64,000 bases of DNA, taken from positions 372,001 to 436,000 of the forward strand of contig JARWMV010000237.1 of assembly GCA_030998015.1 (NCBI GenBank), written 5' to 3'. Below the pieces are notes generated by a model. The model had not been told where the DNA came from. It saw only the letters and a program-made list of their open reading frames with translations, and made no database searches. The translations under genes and the position numbers were made by a program. This stretch comes from Ceratorhiza oryzae-sativae (lineage: Eukaryota > Basidiomycota > Agaricomycetes > Cantharellales > Ceratobasidiaceae). Below are positions 1 through 14,662 of the stretch, piece by piece (position 1 is the first letter of the stretch; each line of letters opens with the position of its first letter).

Positions 1-240
1 ACGTGTAATCGAAGCCAAGACCGGCTATCGTATTTATAACAAACCTCGGAGGAACCCGCAGTCACAGTTATATACTTAGGTACCTGAAGTGGAAGTTGCG
101 GAACATGTTGCTGCGATCATTCAGGGAACGGAAATCACATTGTGCGCCCAGCGGTTAATTGGAGTGAACGATAAGATTAGATTAATTCAAGTTTTGGAAT
201 TTGACCACCACCATCAACTTTATCCTGAGAGATTTGCGGT
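1..240. other. Upstream region of the first gene
   Basis: I see no convincing gene here. A short open frame at 89-283 has no recognisable motif and overlaps the start of the next gene in another frame. The segment probably holds the promoter and 5' UTR of the BUD22-family gene that starts at 241. Confidence 0.4.
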
Positions 241-1831
241 ATGCCTAGCGTCAAGAGAAAAAGAGGAGGGACGAATGAAGTGAATGTAGGCTCTATTTAT
301 CTCAATCCTTCCTCTTTCGAACTTATCCGAGTATAGGAGCATGATGAAGCAGCCTTGCTCCGGAAGGTTTCGGGTAAATTGGTCAGTCGATATCGTGTAG
401 TGAGCTTGCCCGCGCCATTTCTCATATGTGTAGACCGTGATAGCACCACAGCTTCAAGGAAGTAGCCAAAGCTTCTAAAAAGGCCAAAACTTTCGAGATT
501 CAGCGCGCGGTCAAGAAGCTGAGAGAGGGGCGTGCAAAGGGAGCGGGAGAGGCCGATATACGGGCGTTGGATGTGAAGTTGAAGCTGCTCAAGGTGCGCC
601 TCAACGTTTTGCATCGGGGTTCACTCCTAAGAATAATTTTTAGGATTTGGATCACACAACACTTGCCCATATCTCTCTTGCTCGGAAGATTCAAAAGATC
701 AAGGCTCTGTCGAACCATCCGGCAATCCGACCCGCTCTTGATGGGATGAAGGTACCTTCGCTTGACGCCATTCAAAACGATTCCAAGCAAATTTTACTCA
801 GTTCGAAGATTTTGGCTGGAGAAGTCGAGAAACTGTGTACGGCATTGAAGAACCTAATAGAACCCCCTGCAGCGACAGCCAATGGGGAGACCGAAAGCGA
901 GAGTGAGGGCACGGGGGGAGAAGAGGAGGAGTGGAAAGGCGCAGCGTTAGAATCGGGTTCGGAAGATGAGGATGAGGCCGAGGATCCTACGTCCGACGAT
1001 TCCCAACCTGATCCGTCAACGCTCCAGTCTGCGTTGTCCAAACTCGGTATTAAATTAGACGCGTTGGAACCCGCAGCCGCGGTACCCTCAGAATCTGAAG
1101 ATCTGGATAGTATCGTACCGGATGACGAGGACGACGAAGCGGGGGATGGTGTTGATGATCAAGCATCTTGGGAGTCGGGGAGCGTGGATAGTGATGGCAA
1201 CATTCGACATGCAGGATCTATTTCGTCGTCTGATTCATCGGCCTCTCCTCCCACCAAGCGTTCCAAAGCCAAACCCTCCAGCGAACATTCAGGAGCGGGG
1301 TCGAGGTTCTTGCCATCGTTGGCTACTGGATTCATTCGCGGAGATGGTTCGGATGTGGAGGACGCGGACGCCGGGTCCACAAGAAAGAACAGGAGAGGCC
1401 AAAGAGCGAGGAAAGCGTGAGTGCAAATTGCAGTTATTGGTCCAGCTATGAACTAATACGGCAATACCAGTATTTGGGAGAAGAAGTACGGAAAGAATGC
1501 AAATCATGTCAAAAAAGCCCGGGAAGCGGCGATGGCAGCTCGTGGTCGCGGGCGAGGGCGGGGAAGGGGCGGCGGACCGGGTCGCGGTGATTATCGTACT
1601 GATGCTCGCGGAGAGAACGCGGGCCCCGGTGCTCCAAGAGGTCGTGGAGGACGGGTACGGCCGCCGCCGGTCGAGCTGCCGAACACGCAGGATGGGGGAT
1701 GGGCGCAGAGAGCAGCGAAAAAGGCAGAGGAAAAACCTATGCACCCAAGCTGGATTGCAAAGCAAAAACTAAAAGCAAAGGAGTCGCTATCTGCCGTTCC
1801 AGCGCAGGGAAAGAAAATCGTTTTTAATTAG
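241..1831 (+). CDS. BUD22: BUD22-family ribosome biogenesis protein
   Basis: Five exons fit: 241-285, 337-396, 444-593, 644-1416 and 1471-1831, giving 462 residues in one frame. The N-terminal half is a basic helical segment (KKAKTFEIQRAVKKL, then SLARKIQKIKALSNHP). The middle is a long acidic Asp/Glu/Ser stretch. The C-terminus carries the family hallmarks: an RG-rich run, then HPSWIAKQK and a terminal KIVFN. Yeast Bud22 and human SRFBP1 share this ending and act in the nucleolus on small-subunit pre-rRNA processing; that role is from the family. The start was chosen because it gives a basic first exon with a clean GT-AG intron. The first two exons are the least certain part. It lies 137 bp upstream of VMA2 on the same strand. 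Confidence 0.8.
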
Positions 1832-1968
1832 TGTACTATTTGTTTTGAGTAAATTATCTCACCCAGATGAAGCAAACCTAGCGCCAAAACAGAACCACAC
1901 ACGCCACTGGCCTGAGCCCCTAAACTCGTCTTGATTGGATCAGCTGCTTCCAGGACGCGTTGACCACG

Positions 1969-4001
<2,033 letters not shown>

Positions 4002-5150
4002 GGAAAGAGGAGCGGATTAGTTGAGTGATGTCTTTGACGAATAATATCATTAGATTGTATAAGGATCGTCGGCTGTGAGATTGCTTGAAAGCTATGAATA
4101 GGCACAGCGACACCCATTCAAGAATTCCTTTGGCCCACTCTAGCGCTAACCGAATCATCTGGCGAATCCTTATCAACTAGACTCTAAACCATTCCGATCC
4201 CGAACTTGGGAATGCTGTTCACGACATCATATAGTTTGGACTTTCCTGAGTCCCATTTCCTGGCAACCTCATCGCGGACCAATACCTAGTCGAAAGGACA
4301 TCCCCCCCAGCCGCCGCTTCGTTTGATAATAACACTCCAGAATGAAGAAATTTGGGCAGTTGCTCTAGGACATTCACGAGCAACCTCCGCAAGATAGCTT
4401 GAACGCTTGATGAGACGATTTGCTCATATTTGGCCAACCCCTACCTCAGGGGGTCTAAGCCACAATTTATATCAATGCTGCAGGGTAGCCGAGTAAAGCC
4501 ATGGACCCACGGGCGACGATTTTGAGGAAAGTGTGGCTCATGCGTCCATCGGGCACGACACGGAGTTCTTACATGGTCTTACAGGACCTACGGTGAGAAC
4601 ACTGTATCGAAGATCAGGGTTGGTGGCGTGTCGAATCGTTACGAAAGAATTGAAGGTAGCAAACCTCTAAAACCCGTAAATCCTGCGCTGATATACCAGG
4701 ATTTTCGTGGGCAATACACATAAGCCCAGCATCCCCAGCATCCGACAACCTATTGCTCGATCGTTTCACACACAATCCGACCGAAGTATCCAAAAAAAGA
4801 CACCCCAATAGGAGACAAAAGCTAGACATAATCCAAAAGATATCTCCACCTAAAGAGCCAGACCGGATACTCTTTCAAGAAGCAAGATACTCCTTTTATC
4901 TAAACAATGTCTATAATCTCTATGATGCCTAGAACTACATGGTCTATCTCAATCATACACTGTCTATCCCATAAAACAATATCCAATAAGAAACACCCGC
5001 CCTAGATTCCCTCGGCTGACAGGCTCAACTATACCATGTTCGCCCCAGACCCATCACCTACATCCCTCGAACTGGTTCCTGCGCAAGAAGCTGCCCTACC
5101 AACCACATATATGTCAGGATACAACCACGGCTCTCGGATCCTCCCACTAC
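4002..5150. other. Intergenic region between VMA2 and the aquaporin
   Basis: This holds the 3' ends of two convergent genes. Short open frames occur (for example 4219-4437 on -) but none shows a domain, a signal peptide or a spliceable neighbour. I see no RNA gene or repeat. Confidence 0.4.
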
Positions 5151-6616
5151 TCACGGCTTATTCACCACGCTCTCCTGTCCCGTGAACAAAAACGCATCGT
5201 ACACAGCCGTTCCCAAAAGTGCACCAACCATTGGTGCGATCTACGGGCACACGTCAGCGACACATACACATACGCTCCGATGCAATGTACGTACAATCGC
5301 GGCATACAGCCAGTACTGGCTGCGGTAGTTCCACACTAACCGTGTCCTGCATTAAGCGACAGGTCTAGTTCCCGAGAATTACAATACTCACCTTCACGCC
5401 CATAGCCGGCCATCCAGCACACCAGTCGAGGTCCCAGGTCCCGCGCAGGGTTCAACGCAAACCTGTATCGGTCCACGTCAGAGTCGCGCTCGTGTATACG
5501 GACATTGTATGCGCTTACGAAGTCTGCATCCCGAAACACGTACTCATCCCGAGCACTAGAACGAACAGCGCCAACGGTACCATCCCAGCAAGAGGCGACG
5601 CGTTTCGCTTGTCGGTAACCGCCAGGATGACGATGAGCAGCAAGGCCGATCCCAACAACTCCTCGAAGAAGCTTTGCACTGATCCACAAGGTTAGATACA
5701 TCACGATCATACGACACACTATAGTACCCACCGTTGGACATATACGGGAGCTATGGGCGGGGGAGGGGGAGGGGGAGTACAGTATCAATAGCATGAACAG
5801 CTAGAACTCGCCATCGCACTCACCGGAAATGTGGCGAACAGCGACGCCGTACCGGGCACACTCCTCACACCCGACCCTCCCTCGAACAGGTCGATGGCCC
5901 GGTGGTAGTTGGCATAGACCAGACCCGCACCGGTGCACGCTCCAAGCAACTGGGCAGAGACATAGGCTGGGACTTTTTTCCATGAGAAGCCGCGGAATAC
6001 AGCCAGGGAGACCGTCACGGCTGGATTGATATGTCCACCCTGGAACGCATTGTCAGTTCGGTTACACCTTTGCTTCGTAACACCCAGACTGACCGAAACT
6101 CCGCCGGAGACCCATGCACCCAGGGCCACTGCTGCAGCCCATCCAAAGCAGACGGAAAGATAATCCTAGGTCGAAGCAGTAAATCAAATGATGACCAATG
6201 AGAATATGGGAGCACAACTCACTCCTTTGGGAGTCGGCGATACGGCAGTGCTTGAGGACAGACCGACATGGCAGTTGACTCCTGTGCCAAACATGACGAA
6301 TATCATAGTCTAGATCAGAGCGGTTAGTGTATAGCAGCAGACACTAAAGAAGAAACTGACTCCTAGAAACTCGGCTACCGGCTGCCGGACCTTGAACCTA
6401 GGACGCAAGATGATAAGCACGAGTTCGAACCAGAGGCGAGAATCCGTACCTGATCCTTGCCCATCTGTTGGGAAATTCTGTGATGTGGTCGTAGTCCAGA
6501 TCAGGTGCATTCAGCTTCGTAGGGGCACTGGAGCTGCTCAGGGAGTGCTCGCTCTGAGAAGAGACATGGAAGGGTTGCAAGGGTGGTACCGGTGCGAGTG
6601 GGAGAGGCTGGGACAT
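5151..6616 (-). CDS. Aquaglyceroporin (MIP family channel)
   Basis: Ten exons on -: 6450-6616, 6361-6397, 6223-6309, 6094-6165, 5824-6039, 5732-5750, 5519-5678, 5392-5462, 5295-5335 and 5151-5240, giving 319 residues. Both pore motifs are present: GGHINPAVT in the first half and NPARDLGPR in the second. The Asp right after the second NPAR is the usual mark of glycerol-conducting members (GlpF/Fps1 type), so transport of glycerol and water across a membrane is the expected role. Other family landmarks are QPVAEFLGT at the first helix, FGTGVNCHV, and AYVSAQLLGA. The N-terminus is a cytosolic Ser/Pro-rich segment of about 55 residues. Exon 6 is only 19 nt and encodes part of LPYMSNV before the fourth helix. 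Substrate specificity is inferred. Confidence 0.93.
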
Positions 6617-6718
6617 GGCTTAGAGCGGTAACGGGCGGGTGCGGTGGTGAGGTGGAGGTGAGGTGATGAGGATGGGAGGAATGGGAGCCTAGAAAGAGTT
6701 GATATATGCCTCGGTTGG

Positions 6719-7016
6719 ACGGTGTGGCCATGGTTCTAGGCGCATAAGTTGTATGAACAAACAAATATCGGTGTGAGCGCTCTGGACCTTTGAGGACAAA
6801 TCAGAACACGGTCCAACAACACAAGTCAGCACAGGATATGGGTTGAAATTGTGTACATCTGGTCATAGGAGGACGAGAAGATGTGGAGAAATGAATGAAG
6901 CAGGCATTTTGGCATGAGATAGACCGAGTGGTCATTCCGGAATTGGCCAGGCTTTGTTGAGTTTGCGCAAATAAAAGTAAACAATAGACACGCTTCCGCC
7001 CGAATGTTGCTGCAAA
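6719..7016 (+). repeat. Direct duplication, copy 1 (aquaporin upstream region)
   Basis: It begins with acggtgtggccatggttcta and runs to gaatgttgctgcaaaa. The same order of blocks recurs at 8676-9188 with substitutions and a roughly 230-bp insertion. Shared landmarks include ctaggcgcataagttgt, gagcgctctggacctt, atagaccgagtg and cattccggaattggcc. Copy 1 sits directly upstream of the aquaglyceroporin start. Confidence 0.75.
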
Positions 7017-7384
7017 AAAATAATTACTCAGTCCAATCAGATTGAATTTCCGGGGTAGAATGCCATTGAGCGCGACCTGGAAGCAGCAAACCTGCAGGTG
7101 ACCATGAATATTACTGCGAACAAAGCGTTACCTCCTGTTTTTTCGCACCCTAATTACAGCGAGCCGGTGCAACTCTTCCTGTCAAGCTCTGTATTATTAT
7201 TATCATGATTTATTCGTTCTATTTCAAGCATGAACAACAATCCCAATCCCAATATCTGATTGACCATCCGTGGCATCCAAGGCCGCAGGTGGAGCCAATA
7301 AGGCATGGCAATCATATTGAGTATATACATGATGCATTTGAGCGTGATATGCTTTAGCACAGGCAGGTGAGTATCAGGGCTCGA

Positions 7385-7497
7385 TGGTGCAATGGTTCAG
7401 TCGATAGTTCCCGAGCGGTTCAAGCGGAACCAATAAATTGCGCCTGAGAGTACCCAAGTTCGAGACCCTCTGTGGTCTCAAGTGTATTTTCGTTTTT
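7385..7497 (+). other. tRNA-like Pol III promoter elements (possible SINE fragment)
   Basis: An A-box-like tggtgcaatgg at 7385-7395 is followed by a B-box-like gttcgagacc at 7458-7467 and a T-rich run at 7484-7496 that could act as a Pol III terminator. The box spacing is longer than in an ordinary tRNA, the T-stem around the B box does not pair, and no matching acceptor stem is visible. A tRNA-derived SINE fragment or a decayed tRNA fits better than a working tRNA gene. Confidence 0.25.
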
Positions 7498-8675
7498 CAA
7501 CGGCCGATTCAGCAAACTAGCAAATCGATACCATGTTTCAAGCATATATTATATGTCTTGGTAGCATTGGGTTGGTTGTTTGAACACTTTCAAGCAGTGT
7601 TTGTATGACAGAGTTGGGCCCTATGACATGATTGTCGAGTGTACACTCACAAACTCCCGGCTGACCGTTGAATTGTTATCGAAGATTACCAGCGCATTAA
7701 TTAGTAGATTAATACATGCCACACATTACCAATGACCAACATGAAGGTACCGGAGCGGCAGCTCGACCCCCGGATCGCGGCGATTCGAATTATTGCGACT
7801 TGGCGTCCGCCAGCCATGGAACAAACATCAGGAGATCAATGTGAAGATGAGGGCTCTATGAATCAAAACAGCATATCTTATCACCAATGGCGCCCAGCTA
7901 ACACAGGACTGACACACTCTGTCACAAAAAAAATAGCATGCTGGCGAAGCTCCAACTGCAACGCTCTGGCATCAGACAGCAGCGCATGAAATGTATCCAG
8001 GTACGAGTCGGCATCCTTACCGGTGACGCCAAAGCAGAATTACTTGGAGTTTGTACAGCTGTTGATGCCAGAGCGTCTGATAAACACTGCATTAAGAGCA
8101 CGGATGAGGGTGAAGCTTGGAGGGACAATAGGCGCTTTATAATTGTTGTGCTTTTGGATTCGTAACCAGGCGTATTCGATCTCTCGGTGGGGATATGTGT
8201 ATATATGCGCCCAAAACGTCATGAAGGGGTACCACAGATAACCCGAGTCTAATGACGTATATACAATGATCATTTTGTTTGTCATTTATGGGTGTGACGC
8301 TAAGCTTCACGATTCCTCCGCACCACAACCCCCCCCCCATACTGTGCGGTCCCTTCAATCAAATCCAGAGAGAATGCGATGCCGGGGAGGACGCTAAGCA
8401 AATGTCAGGAGCTGGTCCAGCACACTCAAAGTGGACTCTCTCGGCGAAGAAAATCATTGCAGTGGTGGGAACAACACGGTATATCCATGCATCCGTCCAG
8501 TCCGAGACATATTAAGGCATACACGCCTCAACGCTGACAAACATACCGGCAAACGTTTGCACACCATATGATCGACGTGGCCACACCGGCGTCACCATGC
8601 GCGAAGTTGGTGCATCTCCGTCTGAGGGGCACTTGGCGGCGGAGTTGGACATCGAAGAGGGACACTGGACAAGTG

Positions 8676-9188
8676 AACGGTGTGTCCATGGTTCTAGGCG
8701 CATAAGTTGTGAAACAAACAAATATCGGTGCGAGCGCTCTGGACCTTGGGGACAGATCAGAACACGGCCCAACAACGCAAGTCAGCATGGGATCTGGGTT
8801 GAAATAGTTTAAATCTAGCCATAGCTGACCAAGAATATGTGGAGAAATAAATGAAGGATGCATTCTGGCATGGGATAGACCGAGTGCTCATTCCGGAATT
8901 GGCCGTGCTTTGTTGCGTTTTCGTGAATAAACGTAAATAAAGAGGATCAGCGGGTCAGGGTTGCTATGAACTAGCTTAAGCGCCGAATTCCTAGTTCCTT
9001 GCGGGCTACATCTTCGGCTTAGTGGTTTTGGCAACCGGCCAAAATCACCACGGAGCAGGTTAACTCATGGGCCAGAGTGGCCATGGGAGCTGCGGTTGTT
9101 GCTCGACGGGCCTAGGGTCTCGGCGCTTAGGTTCTGATTCACAACAGCACTGCCGCGGACAGGATGCGTCCCGAATGTCGCTGCAAAA
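8676..9188 (+). repeat. Direct duplication, copy 2
   Basis: This is a diverged copy of 6719-7016, on the same strand and about 2 kb away. The first part (8676 to about 8941) matches block for block. After a 230-bp unmatched insertion the match resumes at gaatgtcgctgcaaaa (about 9173-9188). It has no adjacent aquaporin coding sequence, so only upstream DNA was copied, or both are members of a dispersed repeat. Confidence 0.7.
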
Positions 9189-10819
9189 TATGCTACTTCT
9201 GGCCAGATCGACTCTCTGGGTTATAACGACTTCCAGGGCGATATGGTAGAAGCTTGGTCCCCAAAATGTCGCGTGGTTACCTAAGTTGTTATGTTTACTA
9301 TACTAGCAGCTACGAAGCTCTTATCTGCACCTGGTGTCAGCATGCAGAGTTGCGAGTATTAATGCCACAAAATATTAGCGGGGTTAAACATAAATGATTT
9401 TTGAATGACCTGTCGCAATACATTTTGCTCCAACGGACCGGATGCGAACCTTTTTGTTAAAAGCGCATCCCATTCAACACTATCCGCCATGTCCAGTTTA
9501 GTCAATAATGCACCCTCCGGGGGTGGCTGCATTTGCTCAAGCTTTGTATATTTCCTCCAAGCTACGATAGAACGCTTCATTTTCATTTTGTTAAACCAAC
9601 TTTGATCTCTGGCTCAATGGATTGATAACCACGATGGGCAGCTGTCGTTGTATGCATCGATTGAGTGTTAAAATTGACCTGCTAGCCACATCCTCTCCCA
9701 GTCGAACAACCAGGCTCCAGATTCCTTGTAATAAAGTTAGGGCGAGCGGCGCGTAGTCTATTATCGAACTCTGTATCAGTACTGTAATAGACTTGCGGTC
9801 TCGTTCTTAGCATGATCAGAGACACCAACTGCAACTTCTGACGCAGCTGCTGGTGGTAACTCCCTTTGGCGCCATGAGAAAAACGCCAATCCACGCCATA
9901 ATTTTGCAAAGTCGGTCCGGTTCAAATATTGTTTGTTCATTCATGGCAGACATCAAGCTAACCGAGTGGCAAGTCCGCACCTTGCATCTAACATCTGCAA
10001 CGATCGCGACACTACCTCAACCGGTGTGGAATTCAAATGAAACCCGTGGCCTGGAGCGAGTACGTCTAGTGTAGTCTTGGGACAAACACAAATACTTCCA
10101 ATTCTTATCCCCACGGCTCAAGAACATCAGAATGCCGATGCGGGGATGGGCACTTCTTGCGAACCTCGGAGCCAGTTGACTGCACGCCGCGCCAATACGA
10201 GGGCCTCATGAATCGAAGCCCCATACTTTATTGCTGCCGGCGCTACCCTCGGCTTAACACGTTCCACCGAAAAAAAGCACACCTCGAACCTGCATTGTAC
10301 CAAGGCCCAACTTCAATGTTCTGCTTATAGAGACCAACGCACGAAAATCAAATATGAGTCACCGTAGTGGCCAATTGTACTAAAGCGAAAGCAAGCCAAT
10401 ATTTTTACTTAGCCCTATTGGTGATCGGATAAGCGGTATTATAGCGAAGATTAGCCTCTATCCCGTTGTGTGATCCAGACGATAAATTGGGGTGCGGGCA
10501 ACTAAAGACCACAAGGAGCTGTGTCCCCATTTGTTTCTTGCACCATTAAGTTCGTACATCATGCTAATTTGATCTCAATACTTCGGGGGCGGTGGATATC
10601 AGTCGATATATGCGTGAATCATATGGGACACCTAGAGCGCAATGACGTAATCTGATCATCGCTTTGTTTGTCACTTATTACGATTGGACCCTGAACCTGA
10701 TGCCCCCTCCGTATTACATCCTGACTCGCTTCACCTTTGGCTTGACTCGGGCGATTACTTGTATAAGAAACTGTAGAATCAAGCCACACTTCGCCTACCG
10801 TTGCTCACGCCTCTCCGAT

Positions 10820-13559
10820 ATGGCCACACCTGGGTCTCTCGATGTTGATCGGATCGGCGTTACCAAACTTGCAATCTCGGACGTTTCGCCTTGCATTCCT
10901 GCTATTCAGCCTGACGACTCTGAACTCATTCGGGAGCTCCGTGACCTTGCAAAAAATCAGCCTAAACTGGTTCGGGGCAAAAAATATGATGTTCCTGGTC
11001 ATGATTTCCAGTTGACGAGCTGGAAGATGACAGAACACATGTATACGAAAACACCATGCCCGTTTCCAACACTAGCGCGCGGGCTTTTTACACGTTGGGT
11101 ACCAAATCCTGGCCAAGAGGGTGCGCCTGAAGGAAAAAAAGATGCTGGCCAGGACCAGATCGTGGTCAGAGGGTATGATAAATTCTTCAATATGAACGAA
11201 GTTAAATGGAATACGGTGAGTCAGTATGACGTCCATATCGTTGTGATCTCATTTTCGTCTAGTGGGAGTCTCTTGCCGTTCACACCACCTCCCCATATAT
11301 TCTCACACTCAAAAGTAATGGTTGTATTATCTTCATGTCGGCCTTATCATCGACAGAAATCATCGTCACATCCAAGCATTCACTTGGAGATGTTGCTGGC
11401 TCGGCGATCAGCCACGCACAAAAGGGCGAGGAATGGCTAGATAAACACCTGAAGCGCGCTGGACAAACCAAGGCCGCGTTCGCCAAGGAACTGTTTGACC
11501 GGAATATTACCGCAATTGCCGAGGCAAGCTATCATTCTGACAACCCGTACTTATCTAACCTATAACCTGAAGCTTTGCGATGACTCGTTTGAAGAGCATG
11601 TTCTGCCGTATTCTAGAGAGATGACCGGTCTTCATCTTCACGGCTTGAACGAACGCCGCGGTGATTTTATTACTCTTCCAAACAATGAGGTTGAAGCGTT
11701 TGCTCGAAAGTGGGGGTTTATCCCTACTGCTACCATCGCCCTCAACACCCTTAGCGAAGTCCAGTCGTTCACGTCCGAGGTTGGCAAGACTGGTAAATGG
11801 CGAGGCGAGGCGGTCGAGGGATTTGTTGTCCGAACTGTCATTTCAGATAGAGAGCCAGAACTTGTACCCGGCTACCGAGGGACTCGCGGCGAACGTGTCA
11901 CGGACAAACAGGAGCTCTCGACCCCTCCTCCATATAGGCCTGGCTCTACGTTTTTCTTCAAGATCAAGTTCGAGGAGCCATATCTAATGTATCGCGAATG
12001 GAGGGAGGCAACAAAGCGGATGTTGAGCGCGGCGGAAAAGGGGCAACTCGATGGATTCAAGAATTCTGCTTTCATCCTTCGAAGACCAGAGACGAGGGCC
12101 TACGTGCATTGGGTCGGGGAACAGATTCGGAAGAATAGGCAATCATTCGAGGGCTTCAACCTGGGTCACGGGATCATCGCAGCAAGGGAGCGCTTTTTCG
12201 AGTGGTGCGAGACTCCCGAGGGGCGTGAAGTTTTGGAGAGGGAAAATGCTGAAGCACCCAAGCATACTGGTGATGGATATGATGGCCCCCATAAAACTGT
12301 CATTATGCCTGTCGCTATACCAGGCAGTGGTGAGTGAACCACACATCGAGCGTTGTTTTCACTAATTCATATCGCCAGGGAAGACCGCAGTAGCAGTGGC
12401 ACTCCAGCACCTTTTCGGATTCGCGCATACACAAAGTGATGACGTGAAACAGAAAAAGACGGGTCCTCAGTTTGTAAAGAACGTTATGGAACTACTCAAG
12501 AAACATGATGTAGTTTTTGCCGATCGGTGAGCACTAAGATGTATCACCATTTTGTGAGCTTATAATATTTTTGTTCCTAGAAACAATCATATCAAGCAGT
12601 TGCGCGACGCCCTTCGCTATGATCTCAAGGGGCGCTATGGTTCAAGGGGACACATTGTTGTTCTGAACTGGCTCTTCAACCATAGTCCCCAAAAAATCAG
12701 CGACATATGTGCTGCTCGAATCGAGTCACGTGGAGAGAACCACCAAAACCTCCATGCAGACGATCAAGAGTCACACCGGGCTGTAATTAGCACTTTCTTC
12801 GGCTCGTTCGAAGATATCGAGCCAGATGAAGCTGACGACGTGGTCGACATGGAGTATGACGAATCCCTCGATCAGACAGTGCGACGGGCGGTAGAGGGGC
12901 TATGTCCAATCCTGAATCTGGATGTGCCAAGCGAGCCACAGCTTGAGGAGGCATGCGCGGCTGCGCGGGCATACGAAGTCAAGCCTACGGGAAAGAAAGC
13001 GCCTGCTGTCAAACCTCCCAGGTATTACGCATTCGTTCCAAACCTAAATCTCGAGAGTATGCTCGACCGGATTATGGGCAGCCAGGATGCACCAGAATCC
13101 GGCCGGGCGTTCTGGACAAACTTGGTCGAAAACCGTCGTCTCCCCGAGCGCCCTCATGTCACCTTAATTCATAGCAAAGAGAAGCACGAAGCCAGCTTAA
13201 CCTGGGACCATTGTACGGCTTTACGCAAGATAATGCCCGACTCTCAACCTTCGTTTCGGGCGACTTTTGACCACGTAGTGTGGAACGCCGACGTTATGGC
13301 ACTCTCTGTCTCCAATCTGGAGATGCATGTCGAGGTGGACGGGGAATATGGAAGGATTGGGAGTGCTCTGCTCCAGAATATGCCCGGGAATACCAAGACG
13401 AGGTTACATTTGACGGTCGGCACGAGAGCGGATGAGATTAACCCGTTTGAGGCAGCAGGGATGATTGAAGGGTGGCGGCGTGGTGAAGCCAATGGTGCAT
13501 ACAGCATCCACCTCGAACAGTGTATCGCAGAAGGCAAAATTATGGGCAGATACAGCTGA
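10820..13559 (+). CDS. TRL1: Fungal tRNA ligase (ligase-kinase-cyclic phosphodiesterase)
   Basis: Five exons, 10820-11215, 11263-11523, 11573-12329, 12379-12526 and 12581-13559, give 846 residues. The order of parts matches fungal Trl1. The N-terminal RNA ligase has the nucleotidyl-lysine motif LKSNGCIIF (Lys near residue 149) and downstream ligase motifs (GLHLHGLNE, EAVEGFVVR). The central polynucleotide kinase has the P-loop IPGSGKT (about 468-474). The C-terminal 2H cyclic phosphodiesterase has the two His-x-Thr motifs PHVTLIH (about 712) and LHLTVG (about 797). The enzyme heals and seals tRNA halves after intron removal and splices HAC1-type mRNA in the unfolded protein response; that role is from the family. 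The second intron (11524-11572) starts with GC. The start codon was chosen because it opens a complete ligase domain; an in-frame ATG lies upstream at 10664. Confidence 0.95.
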
Positions 13560-14574
13560 ATTTGAATATAATTGGACAAAACCAAGTTGGGTAGAGTACC
13601 GTAAGTTTTGCGGAACCCAGAACAAACTAACTCATGGGAAGATTCCTATTTAAGTTTCAAAACCGACCATGCCAGCACTCCACTAAATATTATGTTCACT
13701 CTGTTTTGAGAACAAAAGGCCAACAGGACAGACGTAAGTTAGAGCGACGCGATTACACATTGCATTTCTACCCATATTGACTAAACGGCATCCGGCGGAC
13801 GCCTTGGAGAACGTGAATCGATCTACCCTTGAGAGGATGGCCGCGCCAAAATCTTCTCTACTCATATTCTCCTTTTCAAAAAGCCAATGGTATTGGCTGA
13901 GCAATATCTCGTTAAACCCAGGATATGCTGCTTTTTCGAAGCAGGTGCGTGGACTTATTTCAATGTCATCCATGCAAATTGATTCGCTTCTTTTCTGTCA
14001 AAACTTAGACGGGTGGTGTGGAGCTCGCCGTGATCCGCTTTTTCCTGTGGGGCCTTAGTACCAATAGCAATGTTGTGTGTCACCTTTGGGCGCATTTTTG
14101 TATGGCTGACCTTTATTTCGCGTCACCCCTAAAAAACAGGATACTCCTGTCACACGTAGTTAACCTACCGTCGCCACATTCTAGTTGAATGAATTGTGAA
14201 CGAATGAGAGGGAAGTACAAGCCCACCATGATCCAACAGCGCTATATTCGGTTAAAAACACGTATTTGTAAACGGATTATCCTATTCATACCACAAGGCT
14301 ATCTCCAGGAAAGTAATGCACATCATATATGATATGAGAGCGAGGAGAAGCGGGATTTGGGAACTTAGGAGCCTGGCCATTCTGAAGGTCTGTTGTTTTT
14401 CGATACATGTACAACTGAAGATAAAAATCCATGTGATGGGTGCTTCGTGGCAAAACTCAAGAACGGGCCGCCTGAGATTACAAAAGCATAGCGGCGTAAG
14501 CTTTCCGTTTACCTATTGCGAGCGCACAGACATATTTTGGGGAGTACAAAATAGCGCAAGAATTCTCTGTAAAC
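13560..14574. other. Intergenic region between TRL1 and inverted repeat A/B
   Basis: I see only short open frames without motifs. The right edge is the outer end of the first inverted repeat. Confidence 0.4.
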
Positions 14575-14662
14575 GTATTCCATTTACTGAAAGTACTGTT
14601 AATTTCTACAGACGAAGCTACGCGCGCATATAACCCCGTCGACCCTCGTCCGAATGGACACC

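Larger units (their letters stand above)
6617..10819. other. 4.2-kb intergenic region with a local duplication
   Basis: No supported protein gene. The first part is the promoter of the aquaglyceroporin (transcribed leftward). Two segments, 6719-7016 and 8676-9188, are diverged direct copies of each other (listed separately). A tRNA-like A/B-box pair lies at 7385-7467. The remaining open frames are short, lack family motifs and do not splice together convincingly. The last part, ending at 10819, should include the TRL1 promoter. Confidence 0.5.

Noticed and set aside
89..283. A 64-codon open frame at the left edge
   Set aside because: It has no motif and overlaps the better-supported first exon of the BUD22-family gene in another frame.
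7381..7480. A functional tRNA gene
   Set aside because: The T-stem does not pair, the acceptor stem has no partner and the box spacing is too long.
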